A stretch of DNA of 60,745 nt, from positions 1-60,745 of the forward strand of contig CAZFVY010000032.1 in assembly GCA_964522665.1 (NCBI GenBank), in the 5' to 3' direction. Below the pieces are notes generated by a model. It saw only the letters and a list, made by a program, of their open reading frames with translations. It did not search any database and had not been told where the DNA came from. A program made the translations under genes and the position numbers. Positions 7,846 through 15,647 of the stretch are shown one piece after another. The DNA is from CAZFVY01 sp964522665. GTDB taxonomy: Bacteria; Verrucomicrobiota; Verrucomicrobiia; Limisphaerales; CAZFVY01. Numbering within the stretch: position 1 is the stretch's first letter; each line of letters starts with the position of its first letter.

Positions 7846-10640
7846 GCCGTGCGGTTTCCCCGCGGCCGGCCCTCGCCGTCAGCGTGGTCGGCGGCGGCTG
7901 AATCCGCCCGCGCGCGATGACCGCCGGTGATCCGCTTCGCGGATTGTTTGCTGATGTGTTGTTCCAAGTCGGCGTGTTGCTCCCGCAACCGCGCTTCCAG
8001 CTTTTTGGCGGTCGTAATGTCCGCCAGCGTGATGACCACGCCATCGATGCGGTCGTCCAGCGTCCGATAAGGCATAATGCGCACGCTGAACCAGCGGCCA
8101 TCGGTCGTGTTGATCGGCTTCTCCGTGAAGCCCAGCTTCCGCAAAACCTCGTGGGCGTCGGAGGTAAGCTCCGGGTAGAGGAGGTCGGAGGCCAGGTCGG
8201 TGATGGGCCGGCCCACGTCGCTGGGGATCAGCTTGATGAGCTTGGTCGCCTGGGTGGTGAAGCGGCGCACGCGCAGATTGTTGTCCAAAAACAGGGTGGC
8301 GATATCCGTGCTGTTGAGGAGGTTCTTCATGTCATTGTTCGCCCGGGACAACTCGTCCAGCTTGGCTTGCAACTCCGTGTTAACCGTCTGGAGCTCTTCG
8401 TTCAGGGATTGCATCTCCTCTTTGGAGGTGGTGAGCTCCTCGTTGGTGGATTGAAGCTCCTCATTCGTCGATTGCTGTTCCTCGTTGGTGGAGCGCAGCT
8501 CTTCCTGCGAGGTTTGCATTTCCTCCTTCGTGGCTTGCGCTTCGAGTCGGGCGCGCTCGTATTTTCGCCGGAGTTCCTCCAGCCTGGGCATGCTAGGAGA
8601 GGCTTTTCCCGGCTTGCCCGGCCGCGGCGCCCCGCTTGGCTCCGGCGGCGCGACCGCGTCGGTAAAAACGATGATGACCAGCCCACGCAACGACTCCGGT
8701 TGTTCCAGTCGCTTGACGGTAAAATCCAGGTAGTGGTCCCCGCCGCTATCCGCGACTTTCAGCCCGCGAACCGTCACGGGCTTCTTAACCTCGAACGCTT
8801 TGTGGAAGGCGGCGCTGAGTTCGTAGCGGAGGCCTTCACGGGCCATGGCGAAGATATTCCAGTTCGCCTTGCCCGAGGCCGGCTCCAGGTATTTTCCCGT
8901 CCGTCCGCTGACGTAGAGGACGTTTCCCTTGTCATCCACCAACAAGGCCGGCGGGGCGAATTGCTCCAGTATCAACTGATCGGCCACGGCTTGGAGGGTG
9001 AGCCGCGGCTTGGAGGCCGGGCGCGGGTCGCTCCCTTCCGGCCAGAGTGAGGCGAACGAGGCGGGAAACTCGATCGGTTCCGAACGCAGGGACGAGAGCG
9101 TTCGCTGAAAGATCCGCAGTTTGTTGTTGAGCGGCTTAAACAGGTCGGTAAACGTCCCGACCGACTCGGCGTTGCCCAGTAATAGGATGCCGCCGGGTGT
9201 GAGGCTGTAGTGAAAGAGGGGAATGAGCTTTTTCTGCAGCTCCGTGGCCAGATAGATCAGCAGATTGCGGCAGCTCAGGATATCCAGTTTGGTAAAGGGC
9301 GGATCCAGAATGATGCTCTGCGGCGCGAAGGTGACCATCGCCCGGATTTCCGCGCTCACCCGGTAGCCCAGTTCTTCTTTGGTGAAAAACCGGCGCAATC
9401 GCGCGGGTGACACGTCCGCGCAAATATTCTCTGGATAGACGCCTTGGCGGGCCTTGTTGATCGCGTCTTTATCCAGGTCGGTCGCGAAGACCTGCAACGT
9501 CATTTTCTTCTTCGTCTTGTCCATCGCTTCCTTGAACGCCATCGCCATCGAAAACGCTTCCTCCCCGGTGGAACAGCCCGGGATCCACGCCCGCAACACG
9601 TGGCCGTTCGGCCGGCTGGCGATGAGCGCCGGAAGCGTTTTTTTTCGTAATTCCTCCCAGACCGCCGGGTCACGAAAGAAGCTGGTCACGCCGATCAGCA
9701 ACTCCTTGAAAAGCAAATCCAATTCCTGCGTATTCTCCTGCACGTATCGGACATAGTCGGCGATTTTATCGATCTGGTGGATGCCCATGCGTCGCTCGAT
9801 CCGGCGGTAGAACGTGTTTTTTTTGTATAGGGAAAAGTCATGGCCCGTGTGGGTGCGCAACAGGATGATCGCCTTATCCAGCGCGCCGCGAGCCTTGTCT
9901 TCGAGCGTCGGCTCGGCGGTTCGAATCAGCGGGGCGCGCCGGAGGTACCCCACGATTCTGTCCGGCAGGTCGTCCGCGGGGGCCACGATATCGGCCAGCC
10001 CCGAGTCAATCGCGCTGCGCGGCATGCCGTCGAATTTGGCCGTTTCGGGATCTTGCACCAGCGCCACGCCCCCTTTTTCCTTGATCGCCCGCAAGCCCAG
10101 CGTGCCGTCGGAGCCCATGCCGGAAAGGATCACGCCGATGCTTCGCTCCTGCAGGTCATGCGCCAGCGAGCGGAGGAAGAAATCAATCGGCAGGCGGAGT
10201 CCACGCGCCGAAATCGGCTCGAGTAAATGCAGCACGCGCCGCAGGATGGACATGTCCTTGTTCGGCGGGATCACATAAACGCAGTTCGGCTGCACCAGGG
10301 TGCGGTCCTTGACCTGGATGACCTTCATGCTGGTAGCCCGTTGCAGCAGCTCCGGCATGATGCCTTTGCGCGTCGGGTCCAAATGCTGGACGATGACAAA
10401 CGCCATGCCGCTCATCCTCGGAACGTGACTCAGGAAATGTTCCAATGCCTCAAGTCCGCCGGCGGAGGCGCCAATACCCACGATGGGGAACGAACCGCCG
10501 CCCATCGTGGCGCCCGCTTTCTGGCGCGTCGCTTTGGCGGATTGTTTCGCTGGGCGTTGCGGTTTAAGTAGGGGTCTCATGTTATCTTGGAGGGCGCGCG
10601 CCGTCGGGGGGCGTCGCGCGCGTTTCGGTTCCTCGGGCAC
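7842..10640 (-). CDS. CheB-CheR-PAS hybrid signalling protein
   Basis: A large fusion of chemotaxis-type domains. The CheB methylesterase domain (about 52-235) keeps the Ser of GIGASAGG, the His of VQHLD and the Asp of GMGSDG. The CheR methyltransferase domain (about 255-520) keeps the SAM loop GCSTGEEAF and FATDLDKDA. An intermediate PAS-like region follows, then a long heptad coiled coil of repeated STNEEL units and a C-terminal PAS domain. The usual response-regulator receiver in front of CheB is absent. The start shown is GTG at 10640; an ATG at 10580 would give 912 aa. No chemoreceptor, CheA or CheW gene is nearby, so it may serve gene regulation rather than motility. Confidence 0.92.
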   Translation of the reverse strand: MPEEPKRARRPPTARALQDNMRPLLKPQRPAKQSAKATRQKAGATMGGGSFPIVGIGASAGGLEALEHFLSHVPRMSGMAFVIVQHLDPTRKGIMPELLQRATSMKVIQVKDRTLVQPNCVYVIPPNKDMSILRRVLHLLEPISARGLRLPIDFFLRSLAHDLQERSIGVILSGMGSDGTLGLRAIKEKGGVALVQDPETAKFDGMPRSAIDSGLADIVAPADDLPDRIVGYLRRAPLIRTAEPTLEDKARGALDKAIILLRTHTGHDFSLYKKNTFYRRIERRMGIHQIDKIADYVRYVQENTQELDLLFKELLIGVTSFFRDPAVWEELRKKTLPALIASRPNGHVLRAWIPGCSTGEEAFSMAMAFKEAMDKTKKKMTLQVFATDLDKDAINKARQGVYPENICADVSPARLRRFFTKEELGYRVSAEIRAMVTFAPQSIILDPPFTKLDILSCRNLLIYLATELQKKLIPLFHYSLTPGGILLLGNAESVGTFTDLFKPLNNKLRIFQRTLSSLRSEPIEFPASFASLWPEGSDPRPASKPRLTLQAVADQLILEQFAPPALLVDDKGNVLYVSGRTGKYLEPASGKANWNIFAMAREGLRYELSAAFHKAFEVKKPVTVRGLKVADSGGDHYLDFTVKRLEQPESLRGLVIIVFTDAVAPPEPSGAPRPGKPGKASPSMPRLEELRRKYERARLEAQATKEEMQTSQEELRSTNEEQQSTNEELQSTNEELTTSKEEMQSLNEELQTVNTELQAKLDELSRANNDMKNLLNSTDIATLFLDNNLRVRRFTTQATKLIKLIPSDVGRPITDLASDLLYPELTSDAHEVLRKLGFTEKPINTTDGRWFSVRIMPYRTLDDRIDGVVITLADITTAKKLEARLREQHADLEQHISKQSAKRITGGHRARADSAAADHADGEGRPRGNRTA

Positions 10641-10658
10641 GGCGAAGAAATGGCTCTT

Positions 10659-11312
10659 TCACCCGTGGCGTTGGCGGTGGAGATCACGCGCGAACGCGCG
10701 CACGAATCGAGCCGAGTCAATCACCAGTCGTCGGGCGCTCGCGATCTCCGCCTTCAGCCCTTTCGGGTCGCTCCGGGCGTTCGCCTTCAATGAAAGCAGG
10801 CGCACGTTGATTCCCAGGAGCGTCTGCGCGATTTCGTCTCGCAGATCGCAGCTGATCTTCCGCCGTTCATCCTCCTGAGCCGCGAGCGCCCGGTGGGTCA
10901 GCAGCCGCAATCGTTTCTGTAGTTGGAGCGATTCCTTCAAAAATTTGCGCTTGTCCGTCTGGCTCGGCGGGGCCGCGTTCGATTTGCCGGCGCCCGGTTT
11001 CCGCGGGGAACGGGAGCCGCCCGCGGCGCCTTGGGTTCCACGCGCGACGTGATCGGCCTGCTTAAGGACCGCGGTAGCCTGCGCTAAAAAGCGCCTCGCC
11101 TGGCGAACGGCGCCGCTGATTTGGCCGGCCGGCTCCAGCGAGTCGAGCGCCTGCCGGTGAATCCGGGCGAGTTCGCGCGCCTCCAGTCCGAGGCCGACCG
11201 CTTCGGCGCCCAGCCGCAAAGCGGGCCGGAGGCTCGCGTCGGATCGCTGCCCCAAGTGTTTCCGGAGCGCCGTCGCATAGCGCTGCGACAGCGCGGCTAA
11301 TCGTTGTTTCAT
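10659..11312 (-). CDS. Truncated kinase-like protein, phospho-acceptor His replaced by Arg
   Basis: This 217-aa protein starts at the ATG at 11312; a TTG at 11360 is possible. The N-terminal helical part resembles the RsbU N-terminal-type bundle. A Lys/Ser-rich linker follows, then a HisKA_3-like dimerisation helix pair closely matching the neighbouring kinase: EDERRKISCDLRDEIAQTL against EEERKRISRELHDVIAQTL. The phospho-acceptor His is Arg (codon CGA at 10841-10839 on this strand, residue 158). The protein ends in FARDLHRQRHG, exactly where the kinase goes on to its ATPase domain. CheB/CheR starts 18 nt later, so no ATPase remnant is left. It is probably a non-catalytic partner. Confidence 0.75.
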   Translation of the reverse strand: MKQRLAALSQRYATALRKHLGQRSDASLRPALRLGAEAVGLGLEARELARIHRQALDSLEPAGQISGAVRQARRFLAQATAVLKQADHVARGTQGAAGGSRSPRKPGAGKSNAAPPSQTDKRKFLKESLQLQKRLRLLTHRALAAQEDERRKISCDLRDEIAQTLLGINVRLLSLKANARSDPKGLKAEIASARRLVIDSARFVRAFARDLHRQRHG

Positions 11313-11759
11313 ATTGGCGTGCCGAATTAAGCGGGATCGCGGGGAAAGCTGAGCTTTCAAAGGTCAATCGCTTAACGGGTCAAGCATTGGGTAGTTGGGG
11401 AGTTTTGTAGATAGGGTAATCACCGGACGGCGCCCGGATGTTCCGGTCCGACGAGGCGTAATCTTGGTCGGGCGCCGAATCCCTCGCTGAAAAGGGGCTG
11501 TATTTCTCGGACCGACGGCGACCATTTCTCCGTCTGGCTTGCCGTCTTGGAACCCCACGATTGCCGCCAAGCGCGGCTTGATTGTCACGCGGTATCTGAG
11601 AAACTGGGCGGGCGTTGGCAACTTCGGCTTGGATACCGTCACGTTAGCGGCGTCGCGGTCGGGTGGGAAGCAAAGAAACAAGATGAAAACGATGGTGGCG
11701 CGATTCCTTGCTCGGGCGCTGACGCGGGCGGACGGATTGCGCACGGAGTCAGGAATGAC
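11313..11759. other. Gene-free stretch before ydeI-like gene
   Basis: This 447-nt stretch holds no convincing gene. The minus-strand frame at 11364-11744 is Arg/Pro/Thr-rich with no domain features, and the in-frame extension upstream of 11760 reads as non-coding. The composition differs from the flanking genes, and it may contain a dispersed intergenic repeat, but I find no second copy in this window. Promoters for the two divergent genes must lie here; no clear -35/-10 pair was recognised. Confidence 0.5.
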
Positions 11760-12395
11760 ATGACGCGGTTAATTGACGACCACGGCCGACCAGGCCGCTC
11801 GGAGAAAGCGATGATCACGTTCTTCGCTCACGCGCGCGAGTTTCGGGCTTGGCTGGGAGACCAACACGCCGAGGTTTCGGAATTGTGGGTCGGCTTCTAC
11901 AGGAAGGATTCCGGTCGGGGCGGCCTCACCTACGCGGAGGCGGTTGATGAGGCGCTTTGTTTCGGCTGGATCGACGGTATCAAGAAGCGCGTCGATGAAT
12001 GGAGTTACACGCATCGGTTCACGCCGCGTCGGGCGCGCAGCGTTTGGAGTTTGGGGAATTTGAAACGGGTTGAGGAATTGCGGAAACTTGGGCGCATGAC
12101 GCCGCCAGGTTTGAAAGCGTTTGCCGCCCGGGATCCCAAGCGCTCGGGGATTTATTCTTTCGAGAACGCGCCCCGGAGCTTGGAGGGAGAGTACTACCGC
12201 CAATTGGCCGCCCAGGGCGCCGCTTGTGAATTCTTTCAAGCGCAGCCGCCCGGCTACCAGCGGCAGGCGTGTTGGTGGGTCATGAGCGCCAAGAAAGAGG
12301 AAACCCGCCAGCGCCGGCTGCTACAGTTGATCGCCGACTCCGCCAATCGCCGCCGGTTGGCGGTCGTCAGCGGGAAGGCCAACACCTCTCAATGA
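11760..12395 (+). CDS. YdeI/OmpD-associated family protein
   Basis: A 211-aa protein with the hallmark segments of the YdeI (bacteriocin-protection) family: LTYAEAVDEALCFGWIDG (56-73) and TPRRARSVWS (88-97), followed by the family's Lys/Arg-rich helical C-terminal part. The family is cytoplasmic and is linked in E. coli to resistance to cationic peptides; its biochemical role is not settled. The reading frame is open upstream to 11547, but the N-terminal 71 residues of that frame look non-coding, so the ATG at 11760 is chosen. It stands alone, convergent with the next gene. Confidence 0.85.
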   Translation: MTRLIDDHGRPGRSEKAMITFFAHAREFRAWLGDQHAEVSELWVGFYRKDSGRGGLTYAEAVDEALCFGWIDGIKKRVDEWSYTHRFTPRRARSVWSLGNLKRVEELRKLGRMTPPGLKAFAARDPKRSGIYSFENAPRSLEGEYYRQLAAQGAACEFFQAQPPGYQRQACWWVMSAKKEETRQRRLLQLIADSANRRRLAVVSGKANTSQ

Positions 12396-12440
12396 GCTGA
12401 AGGTTCGTGGTGGACGACTGCGCTCGGCCGAACGGGCCAT

Positions 12441-12863
12441 TTAACTCGCGACCGTCGGCTTCGGCTGGTAAACCAGGAAAACAATAATCCCGGCCATCAC
12501 GCCTTGCGCGAGGCTGGAGACAAACCATTTGACCATGATGCTTCCGGGCATCGGTTGCGTCGCATAACAGATTGGGGTGGTGGATTGGCACGCCAGCGCG
12601 AGCAGCACGCCGTAAACGCAAGCGTCGCGGATGCACCCTTTGGCGGCGAAACCCTTGGCCCAAAGGACGACAAAGGGGATCGTGAAAAACAATTGGCCGA
12701 GGATGAGCCAGCCCATATAGGAAGGCATCTCGGCCTCCGGGCGCCAGAGACTCGCCGTGGCCTTGTAGTCGCTTTGCAGCCAGACGCCGTGAATGAGAAA
12801 ATCGGTGAGGAATATTCCGACGAAAACCGCAACGATGGCAAGCACGAGGCGTTTCGGATTCAT
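12441..12863 (-). CDS. Small integral membrane protein, unknown function
   Basis: A 140-aa protein with about four transmembrane helices (roughly 5-27, 50-70, 82-100, 113-134) and the conserved-looking start TDFLIHGVWLQSDY followed by LWRPEAEM. I have the impression of a widespread uncharacterised family with this N-terminal motif but cannot name it. There are no catalytic motifs. It is convergent with the YdeI-like gene and preceded by the hairpin-rich repeat element, which lies just upstream of its start. Confidence 0.7.
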   Translation of the reverse strand: MNPKRLVLAIVAVFVGIFLTDFLIHGVWLQSDYKATASLWRPEAEMPSYMGWLILGQLFFTIPFVVLWAKGFAAKGCIRDACVYGVLLALACQSTTPICYATQPMPGSIMVKWFVSSLAQGVMAGIIVFLVYQPKPTVAS

Positions 12864-12929
12864 GGCTTTACGATGTCAGTTTTCCGTCATTTCGGCAAGC
12901 GTGGAGCGAAATTGATCGGCGCTGGCGGC

Positions 12930-13136
12930 GCAACTTCGAGTTGTTGCGGTTTTTCGCGTCGCGCCTTGCGGGGCGACGCGAAGCGGTCCCGTCCTTACAG
13001 GACGGCACGATTATTGGGGACGGTTTCCTGGGATTTCGCTTCGCTCCATCCCAGGCTATCCCAGGGCGCGCTTTCAGCGCTTCAGGCCTGAAGCTTCGGT
13101 CCATGCCACTCGAAAACGTCAACAACTCGAAGTTGC
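12930..13136 (+). repeat. Multi-hairpin element with 17-bp terminal inverted repeats (copy 1)
   Basis: A 207-bp non-coding unit bounded by GCAACTTCGAGTTGTTG (12930-12946) and its exact reverse complement (13120-13136). Inside are at least five hairpins: a 10-bp stem 12953-12962/12973-12982; CCGTCCT/AGGACGG at 12989-12995/12999-13005; CCTGGGAT/ATCCCAGG at 13027-13034/13048-13055; GCGCT-TTC-AGCGC at 13068-13080; and the palindrome CTTCAGGCCTGAAG at 13080-13093. The end repeats are themselves small hairpins (CAACT-TCG-AGTTG). A second copy lies at 58118-58363 on the other strand. Short reading frames across it are products of the repeat, not genes. Confidence 0.8.
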
Positions 13137-13235
13137 ATCCCGGCGGTGGTGATTCGCGCCAAAAGAAGTCTGGCGGCAACCGACCAGAGTTGCTAAATCA
13201 GACTTGCTCACTACGACAACCCTGCTTAGGTCCAA

Positions 13236-15647
13236 ATGCGCCTTGCGCGACACATTCTGACGCCGTCGGCTCGCCTCGGTCGGCATCGCTCCGCGTGGCT
13301 TCTCGCGGCCATTGCGACCACCGCGCGTGGTTTTGGCCTCGCGTACTACCTTTTGTCCACATCGCTCACCGCGACCGCCGAGACTCCGCCGAGCGCGCCG
13401 CCCGTCGATTTCGTCCGTGACATCAAGCCGATTCTGGCCGCGCATTGTTACGACTGTCACGGCGCCAGGAAACAGAAGGCCGATTTGCGTTTGGACAATC
13501 GATCGGATGCGTTCAATGCCGGTGGCCCGGACGGCAAGGTCATCGTTCCCGGTCGCAGCGGTCAAAGCAGCCTGTTCAAACGCGTCACCGCGCCCGACCC
13601 GGACGATCGCATGCCGCAGAAGGCCGAGCCCTTGAGCGCCGTTGAGATTGCGCGATTGAAGGATTGGATTGATCGAGGCGCGGTCTGGCCGGCCGGAGTG
13701 GATGACGCCGCGCCCACGAACAGCGTTGGCTTGGGCATGGTGATTACCGCGAAAGACCGGACGTTCTGGTCGTTCCAACCGGTGCGGCGGGTCGCGCCTC
13801 CAGCGGTCAAGCACGCCGCGTGGGTCACGTCGCCGGTGGACGCGTTTATTCTCGCGAAGCTCGAGAGCGAAGGGCTGGCGCCGGCGCCACCGGCCTCGAA
13901 ACGCGAATTGATTCGGCGCGTGACGTTTGATCTGACCGGCCTGCCGCCGACGCCGGACGAGCTGGCCGCGTTCCTCAATGATCGGTCGCCGCACGCGTAC
14001 GAGAAGGTGGTGGATCGCTTGCTCGACAGCTCGGCGTATGGCGAACGCTGGGGGCAACATTGGCTCGACGTCGTGCGCTACGCGGAAACCGAAGGGTTCG
14101 AGTACGACAATCCAACGCCGGACAGTTGGCGCTTTCGCGATTTTGTGATCCGCGCCCTGAATGAGGATCTCCCGTTCGACCGATTCGTGACCGCGCAATT
14201 GGCGGGCGATGAGATTGCGCCCGACGACCGGGAGATGCAAACCGCCGCGGGCTTCCATCGCCTTGGCGCGGTGCGGCGCAACGCGGGCAATCAAGCGGTG
14301 ACCGGCAGCCGCAACGAAATTCTGACCGAGCGCACAGATATTATTGGCTCGGCGTTTCTCGGGCTAACGCTCGGCTGCGCCCGATGTCACGATCATAAGT
14401 TCGACCCGATCCGGCAGCGTGATTATTATCAAATGCAGGCTTTTCTGGCCTCGAGCCAGGAGCGCGATGTGCCACTCGTGAGCACGAACGAGTACGCCGC
14501 CTGGAAAACGCGCGCGGACGTCGTGAATCGGGAGATTGAGCGGTTGAAGACGTCGCTCAAGGGCGCTCAAGGCGAGGAAGAGCAGCGCGTCCGCGATCGG
14601 ATCAAGGCCGCGGAGGGCCGCTTGCCGGCGCCGCTTCCCTCGCTGGCCAGCGTCTGGGACGATCCCAAAGGCCCAACCCCGATTCATATTCTGCAACGCG
14701 GCGATTGGGAAAAACGCGGCGAGCGCGTCGGCATGCGCGGCGTGGCGGTCCTGCTGCCCGATTCGGCTCCCGAATTGCCCGGCGACACGGCGCACCCGCG
14801 CGCGCTGTTGGCCAAATGGTTGACTTCGCCGGAGCATCCGCTGACGGCCCGCGTGTTCGTCAATCGGGTTTGGCAGTTCCATTTTGGCCAGGGAATCGTC
14901 AAAACCCCGAACGATTTTGGCGCCAACGGGAGCCGTCCGAGCCATCCGGAATTGCTCGATTATCTGGCCGGCGAATTCGTGGCGCACGGCTGGCGCCTCA
15001 AACCACTGCACCGAGCTCTCGTCTTGAGCAGCGCTTACCGCCAGTCATCGCGGTCGCCGCTCGAACGCGTTGCGAAGGCGAAAGACCCCGAGAACCGGTT
15101 ACTCTGGCGCTTCAACCGGCAGCGCCTCGAGGCCGAGGAACTGCGCGACGCCATGCTCACCGTGGCCGGACGGCTCAACCGCAAGGCTGGCGGGCCGAGC
15201 GTCCAATTACCCGTGGACAAGGATTTGGTGGATCAGCTTTACAAGCCGTCGCAATGGGTGGTGACGCCGGACGTCACCGAGCACGACCGCCGCTCGGTTT
15301 ACCTGATTGCCAAACGCAACCTGCGCCTGCCGTTCATGCAGGTGTTCGATCAACCGATGTCGCTGACCAGTTGCCCGCGCCGGGAATCGAGCACGCACGC
15401 CCCGCAGGCGCTCGAGTTGCTCAACGGCCGGATCGCGAACGAACTGGCCGCGGCTTTCGCCGAACGCCTGCGCCGCGAAGGGGGTGAAAACCCGCGGCGG
15501 CAGGTCGAACTGGCTTATCGGCTCGCGCTCGGCCGGGACCCCGCCAGGGTGGAACGAGACTTGGCAATGGAGTTTCTGAAGCGCCAGCCGTTGAAGGAAT
15601 TTGCCCTCGCGGTGTTCAACCTCAACGCGTTCATCTATGTCGATTGA
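13236..15647 (+). CDS. Planctomycete cytochrome c / DUF1549 / DUF1553 protein
   Basis: An 803-aa exported protein with the three-part PVC architecture. There is an N-terminal hydrophobic export segment (about 20-48), a PSCyt1 c-type haem motif CYDCHG at 71-76 within VRDIKPILAAHCYDC, then PSCyt2 (DUF1549, with HWLDVVRYAETEGFE) and C-terminal PSD1 (DUF1553, with LTARVFVNRVWQFHFGQG). It ends in the family's usual FNLNAFIYVD. These proteins pair with DUF1501 proteins and are thought to act on sulfated or complex glycans or in periplasmic electron transfer; the reaction is not established. The last bases overlap the DUF1501 start. Confidence 0.93.
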   Translation: MRLARHILTPSARLGRHRSAWLLAAIATTARGFGLAYYLLSTSLTATAETPPSAPPVDFVRDIKPILAAHCYDCHGARKQKADLRLDNRSDAFNAGGPDGKVIVPGRSGQSSLFKRVTAPDPDDRMPQKAEPLSAVEIARLKDWIDRGAVWPAGVDDAAPTNSVGLGMVITAKDRTFWSFQPVRRVAPPAVKHAAWVTSPVDAFILAKLESEGLAPAPPASKRELIRRVTFDLTGLPPTPDELAAFLNDRSPHAYEKVVDRLLDSSAYGERWGQHWLDVVRYAETEGFEYDNPTPDSWRFRDFVIRALNEDLPFDRFVTAQLAGDEIAPDDREMQTAAGFHRLGAVRRNAGNQAVTGSRNEILTERTDIIGSAFLGLTLGCARCHDHKFDPIRQRDYYQMQAFLASSQERDVPLVSTNEYAAWKTRADVVNREIERLKTSLKGAQGEEEQRVRDRIKAAEGRLPAPLPSLASVWDDPKGPTPIHILQRGDWEKRGERVGMRGVAVLLPDSAPELPGDTAHPRALLAKWLTSPEHPLTARVFVNRVWQFHFGQGIVKTPNDFGANGSRPSHPELLDYLAGEFVAHGWRLKPLHRALVLSSAYRQSSRSPLERVAKAKDPENRLLWRFNRQRLEAEELRDAMLTVAGRLNRKAGGPSVQLPVDKDLVDQLYKPSQWVVTPDVTEHDRRSVYLIAKRNLRLPFMQVFDQPMSLTSCPRRESSTHAPQALELLNGRIANELAAAFAERLRREGGENPRRQVELAYRLALGRDPARVERDLAMEFLKRQPLKEFALAVFNLNAFIYVD

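Noticed and set aside
10587..10878. Plus-strand frames opposite the dead kinase gene
   Set aside because: Antisense shadows; the minus strand aligns with the neighbouring kinase.
11364..11744. 126-codon minus-strand frame before the YdeI-like gene
   Set aside because: Basic, Pro/Thr-rich, no domain; better explained as non-coding or repeat-derived.
12930..13136. CRISPR array
   Set aside because: The repeats are inverted hairpins of different sequence, not evenly spaced direct repeats, and no cas gene is nearby.
12868..13420. Short frames on both strands across the hairpin element
   Set aside because: They arise from the repeat; their peptides would include the hairpin sequence read through, and no start site is convincing.
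13119..14294. Long minus-strand open frame opposite the PSCyt1 gene
   Set aside because: It is an antisense shadow of a well-supported coding gene; its composition is Arg/His-rich with no domain.
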